A DNA stretch of 64,000 bases. Source: Takakia lepidozioides. Lineage: Eukaryota > Streptophyta > Takakiopsida > Takakiales > Takakiaceae. The stretch is from contig CM060732.1 in assembly GCA_030704615.1 (NCBI GenBank), forward strand, positions 21,452,001 through 21,516,000, read 5' to 3'. Below the pieces are notes generated by a model. That model was given only the letters and a program-made list of their open reading frames with translations, did no database searches and was not told the DNA's origin. Shown piece by piece: positions 10,828 to 21,299 of the stretch. A program made the translations under genes and the position numbers. Numbering within the stretch: the stretch's first letter is position 1; every line of letters begins with the position of its first letter.

Positions 10828-12494
10828 GCCGTGGAGGAGCCACACGAGCCCCAGTTTTTGCTTTACGTAAGACAAGTGAAAGGAGAAGGCGATGGGGAGC
10901 CGAGCCCAGATTGGATCAAGGGGATCTTGGAGAAATATCAGGATGTGATGCTGGAGGATTTACCAAGCGGCTTGCCACCGCGAAGGGGAGTTGACCACAA
11001 GATTGAGGTGATACCGGGATCGGAGCCGCCTGCCAAGGTGCCCTACCGGTTGAGCCACAGAGAGTTGGTCGAGCTGAAGACTTAGCTCAAGGATCTAATG
11101 TCAAAGGGGTACATCCGGCCGAGTAAGTCACCTTACGGAGCCCTGGTGCTATTCGCAGACAAGAAGGCTGAGACGCTGCGGATGTGTGTCGATTACAGGG
11201 CTCTGAATAAGGTGACTATAAAAAACCGGTACCCTTTGCCATCGACGACCTTTTCGATCGGTTGGCAGGAGCAAAATATTTCAGCCGGATCGATTTACGC
11301 TCCGGCTATCATCAAATTCGAGTGGCGGAAGGAGATGAGGAGAAGACCGCGTGCAGGACAAGGTATGGTTCATATGAGTTCTTGGTGATGCCTTTTGGGC
11401 TCACCAATGCATCCGCGACCTTTAGCACGCTGATGAACAGCCTTTTCCAGGAGTGGCTGGATGACTTTGTGATCGTGTACATCGACGACATCTTGGTGTA
11501 CTCGAAAACAAAAGAGGAGCACCTGGAGCACCTCAAAAGGGTGTTCCAGAAATTGCGGGAAGGAAAGCTGTATGCCAAAGCTTCAAAGTGCGAATTTGGG
11601 GTCACAAAAGTGGAATTCCTAGGGCATGTGATTACACAGGATGGGATCAAAATGGATGACAGAAAGGTGAGGGCGATGTTGGACTGGGAGCCTCCAAATT
11701 CAGTCCCGGGAGTGCGATCATTCCTAGGACTTGCCTCCTATTACCGAAAGTATGTGAGAAATTTTGCCAAGATCGCGGGGCCGCTGTCAAACCTTCTGTG
11801 TAAATCCAAGGTGTGGGTATGGAACACCTTTTGTGGCCAAGCTTTTGCCGAGTTAAAGCAGCGGATGGCAGAAGCTCCAGTCTTGAAAATCCCGGAGTTC
11901 GACCGTCCGTTTGAGATTCATACAGATGCGTCGGACTTCGCGATTGGGGGTGTACTTATGCAAGATGGACGTCCAGTGGCTTACGAAAGTAAGAAATTGA
12001 ATGAAGTGGAGCGACGGTGGCCGACGCACGAGAAAGAGATGAAGGCGGTTGAGCATTGTCTTGAGCTTTGGCGCCACTATGTTGGTTCCAACCCGGTGAA
12101 GGTATTCACGGACAATGTCACGGTGAAGTATTTTGCCACGCAGCCTAAGTTGTCCCCAAAACAACTTAGGTGGCAAGACACTTTGGCGGTGTTTGACGTG
12201 GATATCCAGTACAAACCGGGACGGGACAATGTGGTGGCCGATGCCTTAAGTAGAAAACAGCAGCTCATGTTGGTGTACAGGGGCGAGACGACGCTCCAAA
12301 GAAAGATCTGGAAGACTTACCAGAAGGATGAGATGGCGAAGTCCGTGATGCGGGACTTGAGGATGGGGGTGAAATCGCAGTTCCACTTGCAAAATGGACT
12401 GCTCCGGTACAAGCAAAAGCGTCTCTACGTGCTGAAGGGAGGGATCAGAGATAGTCTCTTGAGAGAATGCCATGACGCACCGCGGCACTCTTGA
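10828..12494 (+). pseudogene. gypsy element B: reverse transcriptase and RNase H
   Basis: RT begins with VDHKIEVIPGSEPPAKVPYR and contains an in-frame TAG at 11083-11085, [25 protein letters not shown], a one-base frameshift near 11240, then [28 protein letters not shown] and the catalytic [10 protein letters not shown]. RNase H has [15 protein letters not shown] and [10 protein letters not shown], ending [16 protein letters not shown]. The frame ends at 12494 because part of the linker to integrase, including its second zinc ligand, is deleted. Apart from the two breaks the polymerase core looks complete. Confidence 0.9.
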
Positions 12495-13595
12495 AGAAAG
12501 AGTATTTCTGGCCCAAACTGAGGGAGGGAGCCGAGGAGTATGTCAAGACATGCACCACATGCCAACAAAACCGGAGCGAGTACAAAAAGCAAGCGGGGCT
12601 GTTACAACCCTTGCCGATTCCAGAGGGGTCTTGGGAAAGTGTCTCGATGGATTTCATGACTGCTATGCCGCTGTCAAAAAAAATCGATGCGATCATGGTG
12701 GTGGTGGATAGGTTCAGTAAAATGAGCCATTTCATCCCCACCAAGGAGACGGCAACGGCGCAAGAGACGGGGCGACTTTACTTCGCCCACGTCTTCAAGC
12801 ATCATGGACTCCCGAAGGATATTGTCACGGACCGCGATCCAAAGTTTACGAGTAAATTTTGGAGGGCACTTTGGAAGAAGATGGGGACGAGGCTCAAGAT
12901 GAGCACCGCCTTCCGACCTACGACGGACGGCCAAACGGAAAGAGTGAATTCCGTGGTGAAGCAGATCTTGCGGAATTACGTGTCGGCAGACCAATTAGAC
13001 TGGGTGGAGCACTTGGACGCGGCAGAGTTTTGTTATAATAACACAAAACACTCCGCAACGGGAGTTTCCCCTTTCGTATTGGTCTATGGAAAAGCACCTC
13101 TGGTGCCGACAAATTGGGCCGCCCAGGACGTTGAGGAACCGGCAGCAGCGGCGGTACTAGAAGAACGCGAGCGTTTGTTGAAGCTCGCAAAGTACAACAT
13201 TGCCAAAGCTAGGAAACGGTATGAAAGGCAGGCGAATCGGAAGCGGAGGGAAGTTAAGTTTGAGGCAGGCACGGAGGTCTGGTTGAACATCAAGTATTTC
13301 CGACTACCTCCGGAAGTGAGTCCGAAGTTCGTACTTCCGTATGCGGGACCCTTTTGCATTCGGAAGGTTATGAATGAGGATGTGTATTAATTGGAGCTGC
13401 CGGCAAATAGCAAGGTGCATCCGGTATTCCACGTCTCTTTTTTTAAGCCTTACTTCAAAGATGAAGTGCGTCCGAATCGGCATCAAGTGTTGCGTCCGCC
13501 ACCTGTGCTGTTGGAGCATGAAAATGAACCTGAGTACGAGGTGGAGGCAGTGCTTAAGTCGAGGAGGTTCAAAAATCGAGAAACGGAGTATCTCG
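12491..13595 (+). pseudogene. gypsy element B: integrase and truncated chromodomain
   Basis: The frame starts [14 protein letters not shown], has the CTTCQQN zinc ligands and a full DD35E triad (MDFMTAMP, VTDRDPKF, TDGQTERVNS). A TAA at 13388-13390 interrupts it. The next frame (13391 onward) continues with VHPVFHVSFFKPYF and the chromodomain start EYEVEAVLKSRRFKNRETEYLVK, which runs straight into LTR sequence at 13596 without the aromatic-rich end of the domain and without a purine tract. A chromodomain after integrase marks the chromovirus branch, whose members tether integration to heterochromatin marks. The missing 3' end fits a deletion from the chromodomain into the right LTR. Confidence 0.88.
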
Positions 13596-13930
13596 TGAAA
13601 CCCCCGCAGACAGTTACAGAAGTATATATAAGGAGTAGTAACCCCGAGAACGGTGCAAGCCCGTTGGTGACCAAAAAGTAGTGAGTAAGCGAACGAGCTG
13701 GAAAGCGACCAAGGAGTGGGGAGCTATTCCGGACTGCCATCTACCAAAGGGAATTTCCACTAGGCCCAAATTGGTGGAGGGTCTTTTGGAAGAGCAAAGG
13801 GGGACCGTTATGTCCCGGTGAGCAGCCGAAGCTCCGAATTGGCCCGACGGCCAGGTTGGGAGTTAGGCGCGCGCATCAAAGCGAGTAACTATGACTTGAA
13901 GGGGAGCTTTCCGAAGTGAGGTGCACGACA
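13596..13930 (+). repeat. 3' LTR of gypsy element B, truncated at its 5' side
   Basis: Matches 9819-10153 over 335 bp with few differences (for example tatatataggg versus tatatataagg). It lacks a partner for 9536-9818. It carries a TATA-like segment (agtatatata) near its start. It ends GCACGACA directly against the gag sequence of element A. Confidence 0.85.
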
Positions 13931-15020
13931 AGTGTTGTCTTAGCAACCTCTCCCTAATATAAACAACATCTTCAGGCACTTGTTTAACAGCAGCAGCCCT
14001 TAGATCTAAAAAGTATTGCCAAAGAGACTCACCCTCCTTGTATGGCTGGCCACAAAGTTTGTCAAGGCTATCCAAAGGCCTCTCCGCAGGTAAATTAAAG
14101 ATCATGAGGGCTCTTCTTTTAACCTTGGCCCAAGTCAGGTTTTCTTCACCACTCAAAGCAACATGCAACAAATCACTGGCTTCTCCTTGCATGCTCATGC
14201 AGAATGTACCTATCATGACCTCTTCCGTAGCTTTGTTCATTTGAGCACTGACTTCAAACAATTCCAAAAAATTCTCTATCTTCTTTCCCATGTTATACTC
14301 AGGATAGGCATAAGTAATCACCGGTGCTACATGGTATACATGACCAGCATCTACATGTCCCTGAAAAGCCACTGGCTGAATTCCCAAATTATTGTGACTT
14401 GACCTCGCACCTCCATCCTCATGAACTGCCATCCCTCCCATAGCCCGGGAGAGTGGTAATATAGTAGATGGGGTACTGGACCATGACTGAAGAGCTGGTT
14501 GACTCTGTGCAAGCACTTGGCTTCGCACAGGGCCAGACCAAGCGGACTCACTAGCCACGTACAAAGGATGAGATGCACGAGAGGAGGTGACAGGCATACC
14601 TTGAAATTGAGGATTGTCATGCAAGGAAATAGGCCTCAATTCTGCCGGTGGAGCGGAACTTGAAACTGAGATGCTAGGCTGACCTGCAGGTGACTCCCCT
14701 ATGCGATCCAAGCCGTCCATCTGTCGTGCATGGAAATCCATGGCATACAGGTTGGCCCTCGTATCATCTGCAACATCCAAGTTTTCCCGAATTCTACCAC
14801 CCAAGCCAGGCTTGGTGCTAGTGACTGCCGCAGGTCCAAGACCATTGGAAGCCCTAACCTGATTTCTACCATCAACCCCACTAAACCCTTCTTCCATTGA
14901 TACCAAATCTGACTCTACAAAAGTCCTATATCGAGGCTCAGTGATTGGAGATAACACAAGAGCAGCAGACATCCTATCTCTACCTGAACGCAACCAATGG
15001 CTATTGGGCGAGTTGGACAT
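13931..15020 (-). pseudogene. gypsy element A: gag (capsid) frame, cut by element B
   Basis: On the minus strand from 15020 the frame begins MSNSPNSHWLRSGRDR and runs through a Pro/Ser-rich region into a capsid-like block, with IENFLELFEVSAQM and TWAKVKRRALMIFN. GESLWQYFLDLR fits the retrotransposon gag pattern of a conserved aromatic in a hydrophobic block. It ends at element B after IRERLLRQH and resumes on the other side of B near 9535 in the same frame. Only here is the nested insertion visible at codon level. Confidence 0.7.
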
Positions 15021-15494
15021 TAGTTAGGAATCACCACCTTTAGAGGTCTTCAACTTCTACCACACTGGTACACTGCCAAGCTTGTGGAGTCACAATCCTC
15101 AAAAGCTTGTGTGTCTCTTGATCATGCTCAGCAAGAGCACCCGCGGGAATTCTTGAACCAAAAACCCACATACAAGGTGTAGTCTGACCCCCAGTAACGG
15201 TCACTTCTCCAAGTTCGAGACAAGACAGTGCTCGGCGGCCAATGCCCGATGGAGTAAAAAACGTTCAGTTTGCGAATCGAGCGGAGAGCAAATCGCTCGT
15301 TAGGAAGAATAATAAGACTCTCCTTGAAGAGCCTTCTCACTATGACCCGTGAGAGAATCAACAAGGTCACGGGTAGTAGGTGTACACACCGCAAGACTCC
15401 CAAATCTCAACAATCGTAACAAAATCGCACCAATGCCACTGGTGAACAAAGCCAAATGCCAGGGATCCAAAAATCGCAGGACACCAGCGGAACG

Positions 15495-16334
15495 TCAAGG
15501 GATTGAACGGAGATTTTCGCAAAGCCCAAACTGCATGAATTCCAGGGCACCGTAAAACAAAAATCGACTTTTGAGTTCGGGGATAGGCACCTTGAACTGT
15601 CTCCTCAAAGCTAGCTCTTTGTCAATCACACTATGGACTTCCCTCACCAGTAAAGCAGGATCGCTGATCCAGGCAGTGACTCTCTCCCGTTCAGTAGCTG
15701 AAAAACGCGAGATGTCCACAAAAAATCGAGATTCAAATTTATCGATCCACATCAAGTCGTCACTGCTCAATTCGAGCTGCTCACTGTCAAACACAAGAGA
15801 GTCCTGGATTTGCGAGTTAACATCAGGCAGCCCCTCAAGATCGTAAGCAGGCTCAACGTAGCCCAAACCGTAATCAGCTCTGTCAGGGCCACCGCTTGGC
15901 AAAGAGCCCGAACTTACTGAGCCACGAACCAAATACAAAGCTCTTTCTTCAAAGGCCGCTTCTGCCCTGGCATACGCTGAGTAGTTAGAGCCTGAGGAGG
16001 TAGGTCTTTCAATGTCAGGAACAGGAACCCCTGGAATCAACAATGGAACACGCGCGGTAGGAGCTGCAGGCACTTCCGAGACTGGATGACCATCCACCAC
16101 CTGCAAACTGGGAGCAGATACAGGAACGCCTAAATCTAACTGGCTGGAACCCACCACGACAGAGTTTGCAACCTCCACTCTTAGTTCTATCTTAACCAAA
16201 ATCGAGCCGCTGTCCTCTCTCTCGCTTGACAAGCTACAGAGAACTGCAGACGCCATTGCAACACACAACGAACAAGCAAGACAAACAAATGCAAGTGCAC
16301 AACGCGAAGAGTGAAGCAGTTGCCGCCATCGCAA
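15495..16334 (-). CDS. gypsy element A: upstream ORF of unknown function
   Basis: A 279-residue frame lies between the 5' LTR and gag. It starts MRWRQLLHSS and has one hydrophobic segment (LAFVCLACSLCVAMASAVLCSL, about residues 13-34) that could be a membrane anchor or signal, followed by an acidic, Pro-rich region and a Leu/Phe-rich end. I do not recognise a family. It could be an extra gag-region ORF or chance. About 470 bp of non-coding sequence separate it from gag. Confidence 0.4.
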   Translation of the reverse strand: MRWRQLLHSSRCALAFVCLACSLCVAMASAVLCSLSSEREDSGSILVKIELRVEVANSVVVGSSQLDLGVPVSAPSLQVVDGHPVSEVPAAPTARVPLLIPGVPVPDIERPTSSGSNYSAYARAEAAFEERALYLVRGSVSSGSLPSGGPDRADYGLGYVEPAYDLEGLPDVNSQIQDSLVFDSEQLELSSDDLMWIDKFESRFFVDISRFSATERERVTAWISDPALLVREVHSVIDKELALRRQFKVPIPELKSRFLFYGALEFMQFGLCENLRSIP

Positions 16335-16443
16335 CTTCCTCTTGAACCAAAAACTTCTTCCAAAACCAGATTGAACCCGAGGTAACCGCGCAAAATCATT
16401 GTACGTGCGGAGCCGCCACTACCCACAAGACTCCACCATATTT

Positions 16444-16946
16444 TGTGCTTGAATGAGATTCTCCCGTCCTCACAAGTGCACGTTAACTAGGGGTGTAAGA
16501 GCTCGGAAGGAGCGGGCTTTATAGCACGAGAAGAGAGATGAACATGTAGAGGATCCCACGTACAGCATATGCAGAGCTAACACACACACACCAAAGCTCA
16601 CAGAGCACGTCCAAAAGCTCGTACACCAAGTTGTACATACGAGAAGAAAGGCCCTGATTCAAGGTCAGGAACAAGCTTATACCAAAAACCTAGGGTGAGG
16701 CAATACCCCCACATGGCAGCATGCCACGGGTTGCCTAGTTTACAAACAGATTTGGCCCGTAGACCAATGAAGGGGCCAGATGCAGCCACAAAGCATGATG
16801 CAGCCTCTAGGATAACCTCAAACAAGTATAGGTCAGGCTGTATATAACTGTCTCCCGCCGTAAATACTAATGGCATGGGATGAACAGGTCTGTCAGACAG
16901 TGATGAATAGGCTGAAAGTCAGGCCAGGAGAACATGAGCCATCACA
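16444..16946 (-). repeat. 5' LTR of gypsy element A
   Basis: Partner of 5676-6156. On the minus strand it starts TGTGATGGCTC and ends CAAGCACA. The next bases, aaatatggtggagtcttgtgg, should hold a primer site but do not match the common initiator-Met site. Confidence 0.9.
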
Positions 16947-17451
16947 CTCTCAATGGTATGGTACGGTGATGAGAATTTGAGTCCACCTTAAGATACCAAT
17001 CTTTTGTTTTCATTTTTTGGTTTTTTTCTTAAAAGGAAAGGGGACAAAGGCATTTTTAATCAAATTAAACAAAAGTAGAGTCACATCAGTGGAAAAAATA
17101 ACCACCGTAGAGGACTTACTGGGGGGGAACTTCCCCGTGACTCTAGCAAATCAGCTAATAGAGACGAAGGAGAGATCAGAGGGGGTTTTTGAGTGTGTGA
17201 AGGGAACTGAAATGTTAAGAGGGGGGTGTAGAGCTAGGCGGTAAGAACAGACAAGGCAGAGGAAACCTTGCTGCAGCTACTGAGCTAGTTTTGCAATGGA
17301 GCTCTAAGAACAATGTAAGCTGCTTTAGAACCAAGAAACAGGGGAGGCAATGAGGGGAGGCAGAAAGGCCAGCTAGAGGAGGGTGCTCCAGCCTGCGAGT
17401 TCGGAGCTGCAGATGCTACAAACCGAGAGGTGAGCGAGTGGTGCTTCAGAT
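16947..17451. other. no gene recognised
   Basis: Purine-rich sequence between the LTR of element A and the LINE remnant. Short frames only. Several aggaggg and gaggaa runs are visible but no defined structure. Confidence 0.4.
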
Positions 17452-18512
17452 TCATAACTTCAGTTGAGTTCTTAACTTTGGAACTCGAGCTTTGTTGTGA
17501 CGCCAGTTGTAATCAGCCTCCTCCCCATCACCAGGGGACCTCCCATTGAGTGGGGATGGAGTCTTTCCAAGCAAAGCGCATGTCGGGAAGACTGGTGCTG
17601 AGCAGGTTCCCTTTGCCCCAGGACTGCATGAAATCTTGAAACAACTTCCTTCCTCGTTGTTTAGAAGATCTGGAAATAGTTGCATACAACGAATCCCACG
17701 CTTTTCTCCCCTCAGTCAACAGATCATGAAATGTGTGAAACAAGATAGATCTGCCTCTGGGGGGCTTGCCCTCATAGACATAGGAACACCTTCAAGACTT
17801 CCAAATATTCCATAAAGTATGGGCTCCGAGCGAGGTTCACACTAGACAGAGTGTTTGCGCTTGACTTGGGACCATGTTGAGAAGCAACAAAGACTGAGGA
17901 GGAGGGGAGGGATAGGAGGCCCAATGAGAGTAAAACCCCAAGACCTTTCTCCAGATACTACCCGAGAAATTGCAAAACAACAGGCAATGTTCAATGGACT
18001 CTGGTTCTGACAGACAGAGAGGGCATGAAGGATTGTCTTGGTCTGTGGTTAGCTTGACTGGCAGGATTGTGTGGGTCAATTTCCATAGGAAACCCGAGAC
18101 CTTTGCTGCCCTATCTTTCCTCCAGACGTCCTTCCAGATTTTGGCCAGTTAGATTGGGTGAACTGCAGATTGCTCCATTTTGAAGACCATCTTGCCATAA
18201 AGGAACGGGGCGGGTTGATGAGAGAGTAACCCAGCTTGACCTTGTAGGCGAAAAATGGTGAATGATTTTTGTCCATCCAATTCTATCGTAGGGATCAAAT
18301 TGCAGATCCGCCAGTGGGCACTTAAGAAACCAGGTGAACGATTGATGGACAGCCCATTGAATTTCCATTCCCTGCGGTGGCAAGGGGTTGGCATTTCCAA
18401 GCATATCTAGCACCCTGACATGGTATAGGTTCCGCTTGTCCAAAGTTATTTCACCGGAGTATGCGAGGTTGCCAACATTGTCTGGTATGAAACCCAAACC
18501 TGCGCCCCCCAC
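17452..18512 (-). pseudogene. LINE retrotransposon remnant (C-terminal ORF2, zf-RVT domain)
   Basis: The minus-strand frames together carry SPFFAYKVKLGYSL, then VKLTTDQDNPSCPLCLSEPESIEHCLLFCNFSGSIW (zinc-binding reverse-transcriptase domain, CPLC..EHCLLFC) and the tail FHDLLTEGRKAWDSLYATI. Plant LINEs end their ORF2 with this zf-RVT domain. The polymerase core is absent and frames change several times, so this is a 5'-truncated, decayed insert. The same domain recurs at 32.9-33.9 kb on the same strand. Confidence 0.8.
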
Positions 18513-18610
18513 CCCCTCCTTTTTTTGCTCAGTCTATCATTTCAAATGAATTTTTCACGAATATCCAGCGACCAAAAGTACTTGAGATCCCAAATCTCCC
18601 ACCTGAAGGG

Positions 18611-19092
18611 CCAATCACTGCTCCAGAAAAGCCCACTTTGCTATTTTTCACGAATTTCCAATGACCCAAAGTACTCTAAATTCCACATCTCCCACATTTC
18701 GGGCCCAAAAATCATGAGACCAAGCCGGTGCACCCCTCCTCATTGAAGGCTTTCCAACAGCACCAAGCACCAGGGCTAGGGCCCCGTGGTTTGGGAGATC
18801 TCAACGACACTACAAAACAAAACAAACGTCTGATATATATATATATATATGAATCAAGACGTTTGTTTGTTTTGTTTTGTTTTGTAGCGTTGAGAGTCCC
18901 GAACCACGAGGCCCCGGTGCTGGTGCTTGGTACCGTTGGAAAGCCCTCAACGAGGAGGGGTGCACCGGCTTGATCTCATGATTTTTGGACATGCGGTGTG
19001 GGAGATACGGAATTCCAAGTACTTTTGGTTGCTGGAAATTCACAAAAAATAGCAAAAATGGCAAAGTGGGCATTCCTGGGACAATGGTTGGA
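18611..19092. repeat. long foldback element with TA-repeat loop
   Basis: The arm 18611-18830 is the reverse complement of about 18851-19092. Matching pairs include accaagccggtgcacccctcc / ggaggggtgcaccggctt and the paired tails aaaacaaacgtct / agacgtttgtttgt. The loop is a (TA)n run at 18833-18850. Just upstream, 18553-18600 repeats part of the left arm as a direct copy. The transcript would form a hairpin of roughly 220 paired bases with scattered mismatches. It could be a foldback transposon, a MITE or a small-RNA source. No target duplication was found. Confidence 0.8.
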
Positions 19093-19159
19093 GCCTCGAT
19101 GGGAGAGATATCAAGGGAAATGTCTCCGGTTCAAATCTGGTCGTAGGCTCTCTGAAAAA

Positions 19160-19560
19160 AAAGAAATGATCAGATATGGGATTGCACTTGGACTTAGATG
19201 ACATTGGACACTTGGGCATGTACACGGGAGATGCACTTGGATACTTGAATAGAGGATTGCACTTGGGCCTCAACATATGAGACCCACTTTGGATACATAA
19301 GAAATTGCACTTGGGCTTAGATTTCAATTCTTCACACATGGGTCTTGACATATGAGACGTTACTTGAATACATAGGGGATTGCACTTGGACTTAGATTTC
19401 ATTCTTAACCCATGGGCCAATGGCGCAGGCTACCCTAGGCCTAGATCTCCCAAATAGGAGGGTCTCTAGCCTACACAGGGGATTGCACTTGGACTTAGAT
19501 GACACTGGACACTTGGGTCAACGGCATAGGCTACCCTAGTATATATAAAGAATAGGGGAA
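19160..19560. repeat. degenerate tandem repeats built on ggattgcacttggacttagat
   Basis: The unit recurs at about 19178, 19251, 19304, 19378 and 19479, joined by segments such as acatatgagac and gacactggacacttgg. Spacing varies between about 50 and 100 bp. A small minus-strand frame across it has a repeating CNPLCI pattern, which is only a translation of the repeat. A TATA-like tatatataaag follows at 19542. Confidence 0.7.
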
Positions 19561-20290
19561 GCAGCCCTGGAAATATATTAGTGGATAAAGGGATACAAGA
19601 GGAAAAAATAACCTCTTAGGGCCGCGAAGGCGTGACACAAGGGGAACAACCCAGAGATTAACAATAGAGGGAAAAGGATTGGAAACTAGCAAATATTGGC
19701 GACGGAGCGCCTAAGCTTGAGCTCTAGATGGAGTAGGGATTCTATCAGAGCTTATCCAGAACAAACTGTCGGAATAGGCGAAAAAAATAAAAGGGGGGTG
19801 GGGGGGTACTGCAGTAAGCAAAGCTGCCACTGCGAGCCTAGAGGCCAACACAAGATACCAATCTATGCCGAAGAGATCGGTTATACCAATACCAGAGTCA
19901 TAGTAAAAAGACCTATAGGTGGACGAGTTCGAGAATATACCCGAGATTGATGGTTCTCTTCAGATAATGAAGACTAAGATCTAAATCCCATGGCCCAAGA
20001 CTGAAATATTGTATCTGAGAAACCGAAGGACTATCCGGAAGAGCTGAATGTTACTAACAGACATCAGCTATGAAATCCAGTGACGTCTTAGGGCTGCTTT
20101 ACACTAGGTCCCAAGCCCAAGACCAAGTGAGAATGGAGCATTCCCATTGGCAGAGGCCTGAAAATTGGGCCCAACGGCTTTACACTACGGCCCGAGCCCA
20201 AGAAAATGGAAGTGGGTCACTTGCCTACCTGGCACCTACATGGCACAAGTTTTGGCGCCAACTTCTTGGGCCAGCCCAAGAAAAAGGAAC
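19561..20290. other. no gene recognised; left flank of the Mutator-like element
   Basis: Contains two direct copies of a ggctttacacta..cc..agcccaag segment near 20094 and 20179, and a poly-G tract at 19792-19805. No coding motif seen. It ends in the target duplication of the MULE. Confidence 0.4.
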
Positions 20291-20300
20291 CCTCCTGGAG
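20291..20300. repeat. left target-site duplication of the MULE
   Basis: cctcctggag directly precedes the left terminal repeat. cctcatggag at 32468-32477 matches it at nine of ten positions on the other side. Confidence 0.75.
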
Positions 20301-20722
20301 GCCTCTCATTTTAAGATAATAGGGTCTTCAATGGGCACGTGCGATGTGGCCGGTGGGCCCGCGCGGACGCCCGGCTCCCCAGCACCCGCCCGCCCCGCCC
20401 GCCGCTGCGCGCGGTCGCCAGCCGCGGGCGCGGCTGCAGCAACCGCGCCCGCGCCCCCGTCCGCCGTGCGGCCAGTCCCCCGCCCATGAGCCGCTGCCCT
20501 CCAGTCTGCCAGTCCGCTGCTGGCCAGTCGACTGCCCAACAGTCTGCCAGTCCGCCAGTGCCCGCCAGTCCGGTGCTGGCCAGTTCGCTGCCCAACAGTC
20601 TGCCAGTCCGTCAGTCTGCCCGCCAGCCGCTGGCCAGTCCCCCGCCATCCAGTCCGCTGACGGCCCAGGATCGCCACCGTCCATTCCCATAACCCATCCG
20701 AGACCTCCATTTTTAGGGCTGC
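20301..20722. repeat. left terminal inverted repeat of the MULE
   Basis: Reverse-complements 32107-32465. It is about 60 bp longer than its partner because it holds more copies of cagtctgccagtcc-type units between 20505 and 20660. The outer part is AT-rich, the middle very GC-rich (cgcgcccgcg), the inner end ccatttttagggctgc. The promoter of the transposase gene should lie here by analogy with MuDR. Confidence 0.9.
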
Positions 20723-21299
20723 AATTCAAACCTGCATCCCTACCGCCTGCCACTTGCCAGCAGCCGCGAACGTGCACACTGTTCTCCTAGCACGTTGTCG
20801 ATCGTGTCTTGTACTGCGGCGTGTTTCTTGCATGTTCAGAAGCGTGTCCTTGTACTGTATAGGGCATGGACGTGGAAGCAAAACCCGATGATATACTGAT
20901 CACGGAAAGCCCGCTTATACGGCCTCTTCGACAATGTTTGCAAACAGCAAAACCAGGACCCTTCAACAAGAAGGATCTCCATTGGAAGAGTGAGATGCAA
21001 TATGGGTTTATGGGTGTGCGAGTGTGAATGTTGAAAATGCCTGCATACCTTGGGATAGAGTTGGTGACTTCGTCCTGGGAGAGGAGAGTTTGGAGGACTA
21101 CCCCACTCAGTTTTGGGTGAATGTCCATTCTAAAGTGGAACCCGGCTCGCGAAAAGCACCTAGAGCCAACACATTTCTGTCCAGTATTATGTGTGCACCA
21201 TCCTCAGTCCTTTTGACGTTTCATTGCATGTGTCTGTTGCCATTTTTTGTTTCACGAGTTCTCTGATTTTATGCTTCCTCAAGTCGTTGGATATCGATT

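Larger units (their letters stand above)
9536..13930 (+). mobile_element. Ty3/gypsy chromovirus-like element B (plus strand), nested in gag of element A
   Basis: LTR sequence shared by 9819-10153 and 13596-13930 (335 bp, about 95% alike by eye) flanks a plus-strand primer-binding site, zinc knuckle, protease, RT, RNase H, integrase and the start of a chromodomain. The gag frame of A reads into the right edge at 13931 and resumes in the same frame at about 9535 on the left. This argues that the insertion really spans 9536-13930 and that the left LTR is about 280 bp longer than the right one. The flanking 5-mers agtgt (right) and agggt (left) are a possible, imperfect target duplication. Internal nonsense codons and deletions show that B is dead too. 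Confidence 0.85.
5676..16946 (-). mobile_element. Ty3/gypsy LTR retrotransposon A (minus strand), interrupted by element B
   Basis: Two similar LTRs bound the element: 5676-6156 (3' LTR on the minus strand) and 16444-16946 (5' LTR). Both start TGTGCTTGAATGAG and end GAGCCATCACA in plus orientation. Reading the minus strand from the 5' LTR, an N-terminal ORF, a gag frame, an aspartic protease, reverse transcriptase, RNase H and a zinc-binding integrase start follow, then a purine tract and the 3' LTR. The PR-RT-RH-INT order is that of Ty3/gypsy. The integrase core is missing and the pol frame has several breaks, so this copy cannot move by itself. I found no matching 5-bp target duplication (left flank tattt, right flank ctctc) and no standard initiator-Met primer site. 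Element B is nested at 9.54-13.93 kb inside gag, so A is the older insertion. Confidence 0.9.

Noticed and set aside
20306-20790. Pro/Ala/Arg-rich frames in the left MULE repeat as protein genes
   Set aside because: They are translations of a GC-rich terminal inverted repeat, open in several frames at once.
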